Notes: generated by a model from the letters alone, not told the origin. 64,000 nucleotides of DNA from Streptomyces sp. NBC_01463 (GCA_036227345.1 CP109468.1:3658001-3722000), one strand, 5' to 3'; counted from the first letter of the stretch, positions 51,920-61,381 are shown. Numbers and translations: made by a program.

Positions 51920-53470
51920 ATGCCCACATCCCCGACCACCGTGCTGATCGTCGGCTCCGGGCCGACCGGGCTGACCCTGGCCATCGAGCTCGCCCGGCGG
52001 GCCGTCGACGTACGGATCATCGACAAGACACCCGGCTTCCCCCGCAGTTCACGGGCCAAGGGCCCCAATCCGCGCTCGCTGGAGGTCCTGGAGGACCTCG
52101 GTGTCGTCGGGGAGGTACTGGCCGCGAGTTCGGCGCCGCTGCCGATGCGGAAGTACCGGAACGGGGTGCCGATCGCCGACGCCGCCCCCTTCGCCGACGC
52201 GCGCCCGACGCCGGACGCCCCCTACGACCGGCCCCGGATGATCGCCCAGTGGCGGCTGGAGGAGATCCTGCGCGCCCGTCTCGCCGAGTACGGCGTGCGG
52301 GTCGAACTCGGCTCCGAGCTCGTCGGACTGGCCGAGGGCCGCACGTCCGTGACCGCCGCCCTCGCCGGCGGCGGGGAGATCGAGGCGCGGTACGTGGCCG
52401 GCTGCGACGGCGGGCACAGTGCGGTGCGCAAGCTGCTCGGCGTCCCGTTCGAGGGGAAGACCGACGAGACGCAGATGATGGTCTGCGGCGACGTCGAGGC
52501 GGAGGGCCCGGACCGCGGCTTCTGGCACCAGTGGTTCGACGAGGACGGGGCCGTGATGCTCTGCCCGATCCCCGGCACCCGCTCGGGCTGGTGGTTCCAG
52601 GCCGGCCCCGAGACCGACGCCTCGGGCGCCCCCGTACCCCCGTCGCTGGACAGCTTCCGGCGCCTGTTCGCCAAGCACACCCGGCTGCCGGGCAGCGGCC
52701 TGTCGGATGCCACGCTGCTCTCCACCTACCGGGTCAACGAGCGCCTGGCGGAGCGCTACCGGGTGGGGCGGGTGTTCCTGGCGGGCGACGCCGCCCATGT
52801 GCACTCCATCGCGGGCGGACTGGGGATGAACACCGGCATCCAGGACGCGTACAACCTCGGCTGGAAGCTCGCCCGGGTCGCCTCGGGCCGGGCGGATCCG
52901 GCCCTGCTCGACACCTACGAGGAGGAGCGGCTGCCCATCGCCGCCGATGCCCTGGACCTCAGCGCGGAGCGGCTGCGCGCCACGATGGAGGCGATCAGGA
53001 AGCCGGGCGGCGGGCTGGACTCGGCGGTCTCCGAGCGGACCAACGGCCTCGGCGGCGGCTACCGCTGGAGCTCCCTGGCCACCGGCGGCGGCACCGGCCG
53101 GCTGCGCGCGGGCGACCGCGCCCCGGACGCCCCCTGCCGCGACCTCGCCACCGGCACTCCCCGCCGGCTGTTCGAAGCCTTCGCCGGACCGCACTTCACC
53201 CTGCTCGGCTTCGGACCGGGCACGGCACAGGCCCTGCGGGAGGCGGCCGGGGCGCACGACGGCGAACTGCGGGCGTACGGCGTGGACGTGGGCGGTCCGC
53301 ACGGCCTGGCCGACGACGGCGGGCACGCCCGCACGGCCTACGGCATCGGCCCGGACGAGGACCTGCTGGTGCTCGTCCGCCCGGACAACCACGTGGCCCT
53401 GATCATCCCGCCCGGGGACCTCGGGGCGGTCGGCGCCTACCTGAACGGTGCGGCATTGGAGCGAGCTTGA
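51920..53470 (+). CDS. FAD-dependent aromatic monooxygenase (PHBH fold)
   Basis: This 516-residue flavoprotein hydroxylase has GSGPTGLTLAIELARR for ADP binding, the DG motif CDGGHSAVRKLLG, and the GD motif FLAGDAAHVHSIAGGLGMNTGIQDAYNLGWKL. A C-terminal thioredoxin-like domain of the PgaE/RdmE/MhpA type follows. Such enzymes use NADPH and oxygen to hydroxylate phenolic or polyketide substrates. It stands alone, so a catabolic or drug-inactivating role is as likely as biosynthesis. ATG follows GAGGAG. Confidence 0.9.
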   Translation: MPTSPTTVLIVGSGPTGLTLAIELARRAVDVRIIDKTPGFPRSSRAKGPNPRSLEVLEDLGVVGEVLAASSAPLPMRKYRNGVPIADAAPFADARPTPDAPYDRPRMIAQWRLEEILRARLAEYGVRVELGSELVGLAEGRTSVTAALAGGGEIEARYVAGCDGGHSAVRKLLGVPFEGKTDETQMMVCGDVEAEGPDRGFWHQWFDEDGAVMLCPIPGTRSGWWFQAGPETDASGAPVPPSLDSFRRLFAKHTRLPGSGLSDATLLSTYRVNERLAERYRVGRVFLAGDAAHVHSIAGGLGMNTGIQDAYNLGWKLARVASGRADPALLDTYEEERLPIAADALDLSAERLRATMEAIRKPGGGLDSAVSERTNGLGGGYRWSSLATGGGTGRLRAGDRAPDAPCRDLATGTPRRLFEAFAGPHFTLLGFGPGTAQALREAAGAHDGELRAYGVDVGGPHGLADDGGHARTAYGIGPDEDLLVLVRPDNHVALIIPPGDLGAVGAYLNGAALERA

Positions 53471-53526
53471 GCGCGTCACGGCGGGTCATCCCGCTCTAAC
53501 ACTCCGCTTATCTTTTCCTCATACTT

Positions 53527-54999
53527 ATGACCCGATCCCTGCGCACCTCCGGAACGTCCCGCACGCTCCTGCGCACCGCCACCACCACCGCCGCCCTGTC
53601 CGCCCTGACGCTCCTGGCCTGCGGATTCGCTCCCACCGCAGGCGCGGACGACACGGTGCAGACCGTCAACCCGTCGGGCCTCGGCCCGGCGGGCCCCTGG
53701 TTCCGGCTCCAGGAAACGACTCCCGACCGGGACCCGGGCCTCCACGAGGTCTCCCCGAAGCCCGACCCGGTCCATCTGAACGGCAGCCTGCACCTGGCCA
53801 TCGGTGCGGCCCAGCAGGCCCAGGCCGCCCACTACTTCAACGCGACGTGGACGCCCGTGCCCATGCGGCCGCTGCTGGACGCGGGCATCTCCTACTGGGC
53901 GTACACCTCCACCGAGGGCTCCACGACCACCACCATCGGCGCCAACCTCCAGCTCCCGGCCTCCTGCGGCGGGTTCACCACGCTGTCCTTCGAGCCCGGC
54001 GCCAACACGGACGTCAAGGGCGAGGCGCTGAAGCCGGACACCTGGCAGGAGTACCGGTTCACCGCCGACTCGGTGATGCGTACCTCGAACGCGGCGGCCG
54101 GCATCCCGGCCGGCGGCAGCGCCCCGCTGTCGGTCTTCGTCGAGAAGTGCGAAGGCGCGTACGGCGTGATCGCCAACATCGGCCGGCTCGGTGACGCGAA
54201 CGGCACGCTCAACACCTACGTCGACAACATCACCGCCCAGGGCACCACCTGGGACTTCGCGGTCACCGGCCGCGCCACGGCGGCGCTCACCGTCCCCGAG
54301 GAGATCCAGGCCGGCGACGGCCCCCGTCCGGCCGACGCCTCCTACACCGACCCGGCGGACGGACCGCAGTACCCGGGCATCGGCACGCACCTGACGCTCA
54401 AGGGGCCGGCGGGCCTCCGGACCGACCAGCTGACGGTGGTGTCCGAGGGCTCCGAGGTCCCCCTGACCCGGGAGACCGACGGGACGTTCACCGGCGAGCT
54501 GCGGACCAACCTCCGGGCGGGCGGCACGCTGGAGCCCGGCGGCAGGGCGGGCGCCGCTTTCACCCTGGCCGCCGCCGATGACGCGCCCACCGGCCCGCTC
54601 GACGTGACGGCCGAACTGACCGTCACCGTCGCCGGAGCCGACGGGCCCCGGCGCACGGGTGTGAGCGCGACGGACCACACGCGGATCACCGCTGCCGACG
54701 TGGAGCCCAGCCCGTCACCCAGCCCCACGCACCCCCACCACCCGAAGCCCACCCCGCCCGGCGGCGGCCACGGCGGCGGCCACTGGGGCGGCGACAACGG
54801 CGGCCACGGCGGCGGCGGTCACGGCAACGGGCCCATGCCCAACGGGCCGGTCGACGCGGGCGACGGCTCCACCGCCCTGACCGGCACCGGCTCGGCCGGT
54901 CCGATCGGTACGGGCCTGATGGCCGGAGCGGCCGGTCTGCTGGCGGTCGCGGCAGCCGCTCTCGGCGGCCTGCGCACGGTCCGGCGCCGGCGCGGTTGA
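53527..54999 (+). CDS. Secreted cell-surface protein with LTGTG-type sorting signal
   Basis: This 490-residue protein has a twin-basic signal peptide (about residues 1-40, ending TAGADD) and an extracellular beta-rich region of about 380 residues. A Pro/His/Gly-rich wall-spanning linker at about 405-445 (THPHHPKPTPPGGGHGGGH) follows. LTGTG (451-455), a hydrophobic helix and RTVRRRRG end it. The end has the layout of a sortase substrate with an LxxTG motif. Its stop overlaps the start of a sortase gene. Ligand or function unknown. Confidence 0.82.
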   Translation: MTRSLRTSGTSRTLLRTATTTAALSALTLLACGFAPTAGADDTVQTVNPSGLGPAGPWFRLQETTPDRDPGLHEVSPKPDPVHLNGSLHLAIGAAQQAQAAHYFNATWTPVPMRPLLDAGISYWAYTSTEGSTTTTIGANLQLPASCGGFTTLSFEPGANTDVKGEALKPDTWQEYRFTADSVMRTSNAAAGIPAGGSAPLSVFVEKCEGAYGVIANIGRLGDANGTLNTYVDNITAQGTTWDFAVTGRATAALTVPEEIQAGDGPRPADASYTDPADGPQYPGIGTHLTLKGPAGLRTDQLTVVSEGSEVPLTRETDGTFTGELRTNLRAGGTLEPGGRAGAAFTLAAADDAPTGPLDVTAELTVTVAGADGPRRTGVSATDHTRITAADVEPSPSPSPTHPHHPKPTPPGGGHGGGHWGGDNGGHGGGGHGNGPMPNGPVDAGDGSTALTGTGSAGPIGTGLMAGAAGLLAVAAAALGGLRTVRRRRG

Positions 55000-55676
55000 G
55001 CGCCCGCACCGCGCGGGAACGGCCCTCGCGGCCGTTCCCGCGCCCGATCGCGGCGGCCGGGCTGGTCCCGGCCGCCGCGGCGGCACTCGTCCTGCTCCTG
55101 GGCTCGCCCCTGACGGAGCCCCGCGGGGCCGCGCCCCGGCCCGGACCCGCGTCCACGACAGCGGCCCCCCTGCCCGCGACCCGCCCCGTCCGCGTCGACA
55201 TCGCCGCCCTCGGGGTCAGCGCCCCGCTGGTGGACCTGACCCTGGACAGCCGGGGCAAGCTCGGCGTGCCCGACCCGGCAGAGCGCAATCTCGCGGGGTG
55301 GTACCGGGACGGGGTGACGCCGGGCTCCCCCGGCACCGCCGTCGTCGTCGCCCACGTCGACACCCCCACCGGCCCCGCCGCCTTCGCCGGACTCGACACG
55401 CTGCGCCCCGGCGCGACGGTCGACGTGCGCCGGGCGGACGGGACCGTCGCGGCATTCCGCCTCTACGCCGTCGAGGAGTTCGAGAAGAGCGACTTCCCCA
55501 GCGCACGCGTCTACGGCCCGGCGAAGGACGCCGAACTCCGCCTGCTCACCTGCGGCGGCTCCTACGATCCCGAGGCCGGCGGCTACCAGTCGAACGTGGT
55601 GGCCTTTGCCCGGCTGATCGCGGTTCACCCGCCGGATCCCGGCCTTCCGGGGAAGAATGACTCCCATGACTCTTGA
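54996..55676 (+). CDS. Sortase, class F type
   Basis: This 226-residue transpeptidase has an N-terminal signal anchor (AAAGLVPAAAAALVLLLGSP) and the sortase barrel. The active site is H120 (VVVAHVDT) and C186 (LLTCGG). It starts with TTG at 54996, overlapping the surface protein stop by 4 bases (TTGA), so the two are co-translated and probably form an enzyme-substrate pair. The sequence after the cysteine reads GGYQSNVVAFAR; the identity of the third catalytic residue needs an alignment. Confidence 0.88.
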   Translation: MSARTARERPSRPFPRPIAAAGLVPAAAAALVLLLGSPLTEPRGAAPRPGPASTTAAPLPATRPVRVDIAALGVSAPLVDLTLDSRGKLGVPDPAERNLAGWYRDGVTPGSPGTAVVVAHVDTPTGPAAFAGLDTLRPGATVDVRRADGTVAAFRLYAVEEFEKSDFPSARVYGPAKDAELRLLTCGGSYDPEAGGYQSNVVAFARLIAVHPPDPGLPGKNDSHDS

Positions 55677-56115
55677 CTGGAAAGTCGTCGTCGACTCGGC
55701 CGACCCGCACGCCCAGGCCGGATTCTGGTCCGCCGCCCTCGGCTACGAGATCGAGGACAACAGCCCCCTGGTCGAACGGCTCCTGGGGCTCGGAGCCGTA
55801 CCGGAGGCCATCACGACGACCGCGCACGGGCGGCGGGCCTGGCTCGACCTGGCCGCGGTGCGGCACCCGGACGATCCGCACGAGGAGGAGAGCGGGACGG
55901 GGCTGGGCCGGCGGCTGCTGTTCCAGCGCGTCCCCGAGCCCAAGACGGTGAAGAACCGCCTCCACCTCGACCTGCACGCCGGCCCTGACCGCCGCGACGC
56001 GGAGGTGGCCAGGCTGGAGGGCCTGGGCGCGACCGTGGTCCGCAAGGTGGCGGAGCCGGGCGGGACGTGGACGGTGCTCACCGACCCCGAGGGCAACGAG
56101 TTCTGCGTGCAGTAG
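55666..56115 (+). CDS. VOC/glyoxalase superfamily protein
   Basis: This 149-residue protein has two beta-alpha-beta3 modules (LDWKVVVDSADPHAQAGFWSAALGYEI and NRLHLDLHAGP...LTDPEGNEFCVQ), typical of the glyoxalase-like domain of actinobacteria. The ATG at 55666 has GGGGAAG at good spacing; the ATG three codons earlier is too close. It overlaps the sortase end. Reaction unknown. Confidence 0.85.
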   Translation: MTLDWKVVVDSADPHAQAGFWSAALGYEIEDNSPLVERLLGLGAVPEAITTTAHGRRAWLDLAAVRHPDDPHEEESGTGLGRRLLFQRVPEPKTVKNRLHLDLHAGPDRRDAEVARLEGLGATVVRKVAEPGGTWTVLTDPEGNEFCVQ

Positions 56116-56256
56116 CCGGAAGCAGGCAGTGCGCAGCAGGCGGTAGCAGGACGGTGCGGCGCGGCGCGGTATGACCGATGGGGGCCGGACGGCCCACCCG
56201 GGACACGGACGGATGACCGGGCCGCACCCCCTGAGCAGGGGTTCGTTGATCAGCCC

Positions 56257-56451
56257 ATGAAAAGGATCATGACCGTGGTGCCCCTTGCGATGACCCTCTG
56301 CGCCGCGGCGGCGGGGACGGCCGCCGCCGACGAGTGGGACAGCCACAACGCCCCCGTCGTCGCGCTCATCAGCACCGGCCAGATCGACGACCCCTTCGAG
56401 GACGTCCTGGAACACGCGCTGAACTTCGGCGACGGACACAGCTGGGGCTGA
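56257..56451 (+). CDS. Small secreted peptide
   Basis: This 64-residue protein has a signal peptide (MKRIMTVVPLAMTLCAAAAGTAAA) and a mature part of about 40 acidic residues (DEWDSHNAPVVALISTGQIDDPFEDVLEHALNFGDG). There is no transmembrane tail and no mature cysteine. It is flanked by a VOC gene and a HAD gene and is probably transcribed alone. I do not recognise the family with certainty. Confidence 0.7.
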   Translation: MKRIMTVVPLAMTLCAAAAGTAAADEWDSHNAPVVALISTGQIDDPFEDVLEHALNFGDGHSWG

Positions 56452-56594
56452 CCCGGGCGGACATCCACCCGGGCGGACGTTTCCTCCGGACATACGGGAC
56501 ATGCGTCCGCACTGGCCCGCCCACCCGGGCAGACCGAACCGTCGCCGCAGGTCAGAGCCGTACGACCGGTTCCGGATCTCCCTACCCTTGATCC

Positions 56595-57401
56595 ATGCCC
56601 CTCCCGCCCGCATATGCCATCGTCGCCACGGACCTGGACGGCACCCTGCTGCGCCGCGACGACACCGTCAGTCCCCGCTCCCGCGCCGCGCTCGCCCTGG
56701 CCGCGGCCGCCGGGGCCCGGCACCTCGTCGTCACCGGGCGGCCGGTGCCGGGTGTGCGGGAGCTGCTCGCGGGGCTGGGCTACCGGGGGCTCGCGGTCTG
56801 CGGACAGGGGACGCAGCTGTACGACGCCGGGGCGCGGCGGATGGTCCACGCGGCCACGCTGGACCGGGAGGCGGCGGACGCCGCCATCGGGAAGATAGAG
56901 GCCCAGGTCGGCCCGGTCTTCGTGGCGGTGGACCAGGACGGGACCGAGGGCCGCACCCTGATCGGGCCCGGGTATCTGATGCCGCACCCGACCCTGCCCG
57001 CGCACCGCACACGGCACCGGGACGAGCTGTGGGCGGCCCCGATCATCAAGGTCCTCATCCGCCACCCCGGCCTCGACGACGACACCCTGGCGGCCGCGGC
57101 CCGGGCGGTCGTCGGCGATCTGGCCACCGTCACACTGTCCGGTCCCGGCACGGTCGAGCTCCAGCCGTACGGGGTCGACAAGGGCGCCGGGGTCGCGCTC
57201 GCCGCGGAACACCTGGGGCTGGACCCGGCGACGGCGATCGCCTTCGGGGACATGCCCAACGACCTTCCGATGTTCAGCAGTTGCGGGTACGGGGTGGCGA
57301 TGGCCAACGCCCATCCGCTCCTGCGGGCCGCGGCCGACGAGGTGACGCTGTCCCACGAGGACGACGGGGTCGCGGTGGTGCTCGAACGGGTCTTCCGCTG
57401 A
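56595..57401 (+). CDS. HAD superfamily hydrolase, Cof type
   Basis: This 268-residue phosphatase has motif I IVATDLDGTLLRRDD with the nucleophile Asp, motif II VVTGRP, the Lys of motif III in YGVDKGAGV and motif IV AFGDMPNDLPMF. A C2 cap sits between. It probably dephosphorylates sugar or nucleotide phosphates. ATG matches the family start. Confidence 0.92.
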   Translation: MPLPPAYAIVATDLDGTLLRRDDTVSPRSRAALALAAAAGARHLVVTGRPVPGVRELLAGLGYRGLAVCGQGTQLYDAGARRMVHAATLDREAADAAIGKIEAQVGPVFVAVDQDGTEGRTLIGPGYLMPHPTLPAHRTRHRDELWAAPIIKVLIRHPGLDDDTLAAAARAVVGDLATVTLSGPGTVELQPYGVDKGAGVALAAEHLGLDPATAIAFGDMPNDLPMFSSCGYGVAMANAHPLLRAAADEVTLSHEDDGVAVVLERVFR

Positions 57402-57452
57402 TGACAGCCACCCGTCGGACCTGACCGGGGACGTCCGCGCGGCACGCGCCCC

Positions 57453-58394
57453 TCAGGCGCCGCCGAACAGCCCGCCGAGCAGCCCGCCCAGGAGACCACC
57501 GAGCGGTCCGGGGTCCGACGCCGTGTCCCCGTCGTCCGGATCGGCTTCCTCCTGCGGGTCATCGCCGCCGGAACCACCACCGGATCCGCCACCGCTTCCG
57601 GTCGCCGGGGAGGGGTCAGGCCCGGCCGACGGCTCATGCGGTGCCGGGGCGGGCGGGGGGACGCCGGGGCTCCCTTCAGCGCTGTCCTGCGTCTGTGCCG
57701 GCCGCTCGGGCGTCGAGGGCTTCCCAGTCACTGGGGCCCCGGTGGTGAGCGCGGCAGGGGTGTCGGGGCGCTCGGCGGTCATCTCCGCAGAGGTCTCCGC
57801 GGACTCGGGCTGCGCGGTCCATCCGGTGGCCTTCGGCCACACGCCGTACGGCAGCGCCGAAGGAGCGTCCTGGGGTTCGGCGGCCGGAGCCGTACCGGTC
57901 CCGGCAGCCGTCGGGGCCGGACGCGCTTCCGCCTCACGGTCCAGGCCAATCGCACGCGGCAGTTGGAGGAAGGGCGCGCTGGAATCGACGCCGATCAGCG
58001 TGGCGATCACCGTCGTGGCGTAGCAGGAACAGACGACCGCCCCGATGACGCCCGCGCGGCGCCAGCTCCGGCTGCGCCGTCCGGTGGCATCGACGAAGAC
58101 CGGCCCCCCGGACCGCGCGGCGATTCCGGGGCGCGTTCCCGGGGACCGATCAGCGTCACCCGGGCCGGGGCTGCCGGAGCGCGGTCCGCCGTCACGCGGA
58201 GCGATGCCGCCGGGGCGCGGTCCGGGCATCCGGTCCTCGTCGCCGCCGGTACCGGGCGCCTCCGCACCGAAGGCCGCGGCCAGGTCGTCCCACGCGCCCC
58301 CGCCGGCGAGTGCGCCCACCCTCTCGCGCACCCCCGCATCGACCTTCGCGTCGGTTCTCGCGTCCTCGGCCTCGTCCACTGACTCGCCGCGCAT
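57453..58394 (-). CDS. Single-TM protein with disordered extracellular tail
   Basis: This 313-residue protein has a charged N-terminal cytoplasmic part of about 115 residues. One membrane helix (RAGVIGAVVCSCYATTVIATLIGV) is followed by a Pro/Thr/Ala-rich extracellular region, a Gly/Ser/Asp segment and a final GGLLGGLLGGLFGG tandem repeat. ATG at 58394 is preferred after GGGGTGG. No enzyme domain is seen. It could be a cell-envelope or signalling protein. The roughly 220 bases before it contain an AT-rich patch (58560-58580) that may be its promoter. Confidence 0.65.
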   Translation of the reverse strand: MRGESVDEAEDARTDAKVDAGVRERVGALAGGGAWDDLAAAFGAEAPGTGGDEDRMPGPRPGGIAPRDGGPRSGSPGPGDADRSPGTRPGIAARSGGPVFVDATGRRSRSWRRAGVIGAVVCSCYATTVIATLIGVDSSAPFLQLPRAIGLDREAEARPAPTAAGTGTAPAAEPQDAPSALPYGVWPKATGWTAQPESAETSAEMTAERPDTPAALTTGAPVTGKPSTPERPAQTQDSAEGSPGVPPPAPAPHEPSAGPDPSPATGSGGGSGGGSGGDDPQEEADPDDGDTASDPGPLGGLLGGLLGGLFGGA

Positions 58395-58618
58395 GCCCAC
58401 CCCGTGTCGCCCCCTTGTGCCGGCCCGCCCGAAACGGTGCCGGCAGAGCTGGTCGTTGCCGGGGAAGGCGCCGAGTGGCGCGCGAGAGTGACCGGCATCC
58501 GGGCCCGGCCGTTCCACCCCACTGAGGAGTTCGGTCCCAACAGCCTTACGGATTGGTGCGATTGAAATATTTTTAGGAGCGCTTCGCCGTACCGACCCGG
58601 CCGCCCGTCACGACGCCC

Positions 58619-59209
58619 TCAGCTCTGCACGGCCCCCAGCGAGCGCAGCACATGGGCGACCAGGGCCGCGACCGCCTCCGGGTCCTGCATCGGCTTGCGC
58701 AGTACATGGCGGTAGTAGACCGGCCCGTAGAGCATCTCGACCGCCAGCCGCAGATCGGCGCCCGGCGGGATCTGGCCCTGGTCCTGGGCGCTGCGCAGCC
58801 GCCCGACCGCCGCCTCGAAGCGGGGCTCGATGAGCTGGGTGCGAACCGTTTCGGCCAGCTCGTCGTCGTGGTGGACCTCGGAGAGTATGCCCGCGTACGC
58901 GGGACCGAAGGGCGGCACGGAGAGCACCCGGACCGCGCCCGTCACATGGGTGTGCAGGTCGCCTGCGATGTCACCGGTGTCGATGAACGGGGTGGCGGTG
59001 ACCAGTTTCTCCGTGAACGCCTCCAGCAGCACCGCGCTCTTCGACGGCCACCAGCGGTAGATCGTCTTCTTGCTGACACCCGCCCGGGCCGCGATGGCCT
59101 CGACGGTGACGCGGCCGTACCCCTTCTCCGTACAGAGATCGAGGGCGGCCTCCAGCGTCGCCCTGCGTGAGCTCTCGCTCCGGCGCAGTGAACTCGGCGA
59201 TGTGATCAT
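58619..59209 (-). CDS. TetR/AcrR family regulator
   Basis: This 196-residue protein has an N-terminal TetR helix-turn-helix (VTVEAIAARAGVSKKTIYRWWPSKSAVLLEAF) and a TetR_C ligand domain. ATG at 59209 is chosen; a longer frame from 59272 would add a Trp-rich stretch. It lies in line with the ABC exporter genes upstream, with a 236-base gap that shows no clear operator or gene. It may regulate that exporter. Confidence 0.85.
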   Translation of the reverse strand: MITSPSSLRRSESSRRATLEAALDLCTEKGYGRVTVEAIAARAGVSKKTIYRWWPSKSAVLLEAFTEKLVTATPFIDTGDIAGDLHTHVTGAVRVLSVPPFGPAYAGILSEVHHDDELAETVRTQLIEPRFEAAVGRLRSAQDQGQIPPGADLRLAVEMLYGPVYYRHVLRKPMQDPEAVAALVAHVLRSLGAVQS

Positions 59210-59445
59210 TCGGTGAGCATAGGGCTGTTCGAGCCAATCCTTGTTGACAGTCCGTCGCCAGAAGTCGAACAATGCTCAAGCGGAAACGGAACGTACCGTG
59301 TCGGCTCGTTCCTGCGCCTTGGTGCGCTTTCGCACCGTTCGTGCCGTTCGTGCCGCGACGAGCCGATCGGGGGACGGCTCGCCCGGCCGACGGTACGGGT
59401 GCCGGAGCCGCTCCCAGCCGGGCACTCCCCGGCTGCCGGACCGCT

Positions 59446-60339
59446 TCAGGCGGTGATGTCCTTCGCCGTGAACCGGGCCCAGGCCGCCGTGCCGAACACC
59501 GCCGCGTACAGCCCCTGGAGTCCCAGGTTCTTCAGCAGGCCGTCCCAGTAGACGGGTTCGCGCAGCAGGTCGGCGAAGGACAGCCAGTAGTGCGGGAAGA
59601 GATACGGGTGGATCCCGCTCAGCTGCGGAATGGTGTCCAGGATCTGCACCGTGATCAGCACCCCGACCGTCGCCGCCATGGCCGCGATGCCGCTGTTGGT
59701 GAGGGTCGACACGAAGAGTCCGAGCGCCGCGAAGCCGATCAGTGACGCGGCGACCGCCACCGCGACGAACACCGCCCGCAGCAGCCCCTCGCCGAAGCCG
59801 ATCCGGGTCCCGGAGATCGTCGTGACCTCCCCGACGGGGAACAGCAGCGCGCCCACGGCCAGCGCCGAGGCCGCCACGACCAGGGTCGCGATCAGGCAGA
59901 AGGCCAGCGTGGTCGCGTACTTGGCGAGCAGCAGCCGGGTCCGGCCCGCCGGTGCGACCAGCAGGTAGCGCAGCGTTCCCGCGTTGGCCTCGCCCGCGAT
60001 CGAGTCGCCCGCGACGACGCCCACGGCCATCGGGAGGAAGACGGGGAGCGTGGCGGCGAGGGCGGCGAAGACCAGGAAGAGACCGTTGTTGGTCACCTGG
60101 GAGAGGAAAGCGGGTCCGGCCCCGCCCTCGCCGGGTCCGGCCGACGAGCCGTCGGACGTCTCGATGCGCACCGCGATCCCGATCAGCACGGGGACGGCGG
60201 CCAGCACCCCGAGCAGGGCGAGGGTGCGCCAACGGCGCAGGGTGGTGGTCAGTTCGGACCACAGGATGCCGAGGGTCCACAGCGGGTTGCGGCGGACCGG
60301 AGCGGCGGCCGCGGCGGGTGCGAGTTCAGCCTGCGACAT
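59446..60339 (-). CDS. ABC-2 type transporter permease
   Basis: This 297-residue protein has six membrane helices, including TLALLGVLAAVPVLIGIAV and the long LLLAKYATTLAFCLIATLVVAASALAVGALLF. SIAGEANAGTLRYLLVAPAGRTRLL is typical of ABC-2 permeases. Its start overlaps the ATPase gene by 14 bases. It probably exports a lipid, peptide or drug together with that ATPase. Confidence 0.9.
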   Translation of the reverse strand: MSQAELAPAAAAAPVRRNPLWTLGILWSELTTTLRRWRTLALLGVLAAVPVLIGIAVRIETSDGSSAGPGEGGAGPAFLSQVTNNGLFLVFAALAATLPVFLPMAVGVVAGDSIAGEANAGTLRYLLVAPAGRTRLLLAKYATTLAFCLIATLVVAASALAVGALLFPVGEVTTISGTRIGFGEGLLRAVFVAVAVAASLIGFAALGLFVSTLTNSGIAAMAATVGVLITVQILDTIPQLSGIHPYLFPHYWLSFADLLREPVYWDGLLKNLGLQGLYAAVFGTAAWARFTAKDITA

Positions 60340-61279
60340 CGAATCCCTCTCCGGTGAGTGCGACGAACGCGTCCTCCAGCGAGGCCCGTTCGACGCCGAA
60401 GGACCGGACCCGGACGCCGTCGTGCACCAGGGCCGCGTTCAGGTCGGACAGTTCCACGGAGCCCGGCGGGGCGTCCGCGCGTACCCGGTCGCCGTCGACG
60501 GTGACGCCGCCGATCCCGTGCTCCTTGAGGACGCGGGCGGCGTCGGCCGGGTCGGGGGTGGTGACGGCGAGCCGGCCCCGGGTGCCCGCCGCGAGGTCGG
60601 CGACGGACCCCTGCGTGAGCAGCCGGCCCCGGGCCATCACCGCCGCGTGGGTGCAGATCTGCTCGATCTCGTCGAGGAGGTGGGAGGAGAGGAAGACCGT
60701 GGTGCCCTCGGCGGCCAGTTCCCGGACGAGGGCGCGGATCTCCCGCATGCCCTGCGGGTCCAGGCCGTTGGTCGGCTCGTCCAGGACGAGCAGCCGGCGG
60801 GGCCGGAGGAGGGCGGCGGCGAGGCCGAGGCGCTGCTTCATGCCCAGTGAGTACGCCCGGGCCTTCTTGCCTGCCGCGGCGGCCAGGCCGACCCGCTCCA
60901 GGGCGTCGCCGACGCGGGTGTTCCGGGTGTGCGGATCGGCGGTGGGGTCGGCCCGGTCGTAGCGCACGAGGTTGTCCCGGCCGCTCAGGAACCCGTACAG
61001 CGCCGGTCCCTCGATCAGCGCCCCGACCTGCGGCAGCACGCTGCGGGCCGCGCCGGGCATGGGGCGGCCCAGGACGCTCGCGGTACCGGATGTCGGCTCG
61101 ATCAGGCCCATCAGCATCCGGATGGTGGTGGTCTTCCCGGAGCCGTTGGGCCCGAGGAAGCCGAAGACGCTGCCGCCCGGGACGGTGAGGTCGAGCCCGT
61201 CGACGGCGAGCTGGCCGCCCCGGTACCGCTTGGTGAGCCCCTGCGTCTCGATCACGGGCACGGTGTCCGCCCCTGTCAT
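60326..61279 (-). CDS. ABC transporter ATP-binding protein
   Basis: This 317-residue ATPase has Walker A GPNGSGKTTT, signature YSLGMKQRLGLA, Walker B LLVLDEPTNGLDPQG and the switch His in SSHLLDEIEQ. The C-terminal 80 residues match the DrrA-type accessory region. It powers the overlapping ABC-2 permease. A strong hairpin 22 bases upstream separates it from the LolA-like gene, which may be part of the same unit. Confidence 0.93.
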   Translation of the reverse strand: MTGADTVPVIETQGLTKRYRGGQLAVDGLDLTVPGGSVFGFLGPNGSGKTTTIRMLMGLIEPTSGTASVLGRPMPGAARSVLPQVGALIEGPALYGFLSGRDNLVRYDRADPTADPHTRNTRVGDALERVGLAAAAGKKARAYSLGMKQRLGLAAALLRPRRLLVLDEPTNGLDPQGMREIRALVRELAAEGTTVFLSSHLLDEIEQICTHAAVMARGRLLTQGSVADLAAGTRGRLAVTTPDPADAARVLKEHGIGGVTVDGDRVRADAPPGSVELSDLNAALVHDGVRVRSFGVERASLEDAFVALTGEGFDVAG

Positions 61280-61300
61280 GGTCTGCTCCCCACGGATCGC

Positions 61301-61337
61301 GCCCGCCCCGCCGTATGGAGGCTACGGCGGGGCGGGC
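61301..61337 (-). terminator. Hairpin between LolA-like gene and ABC genes
   Basis: Perfect 15-bp arms (61301-61315 with 61323-61337) surround a 7-base loop, 45 bases past the LolA-like stop. There is no T-tract, so partial readthrough is possible. Confidence 0.6.
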
Positions 61338-61381
61338 GGACTGTGCACCGGGTGGCGCACGAGATGGTGTACGAGGTGGTG

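Noticed and set aside
54996..55676. Calling the sortase inactive because GYQSN replaces an Arg-containing segment
   Set aside because: Class F sortases vary at this place and I cannot fix the catalytic Arg without an alignment; His and Cys are intact.
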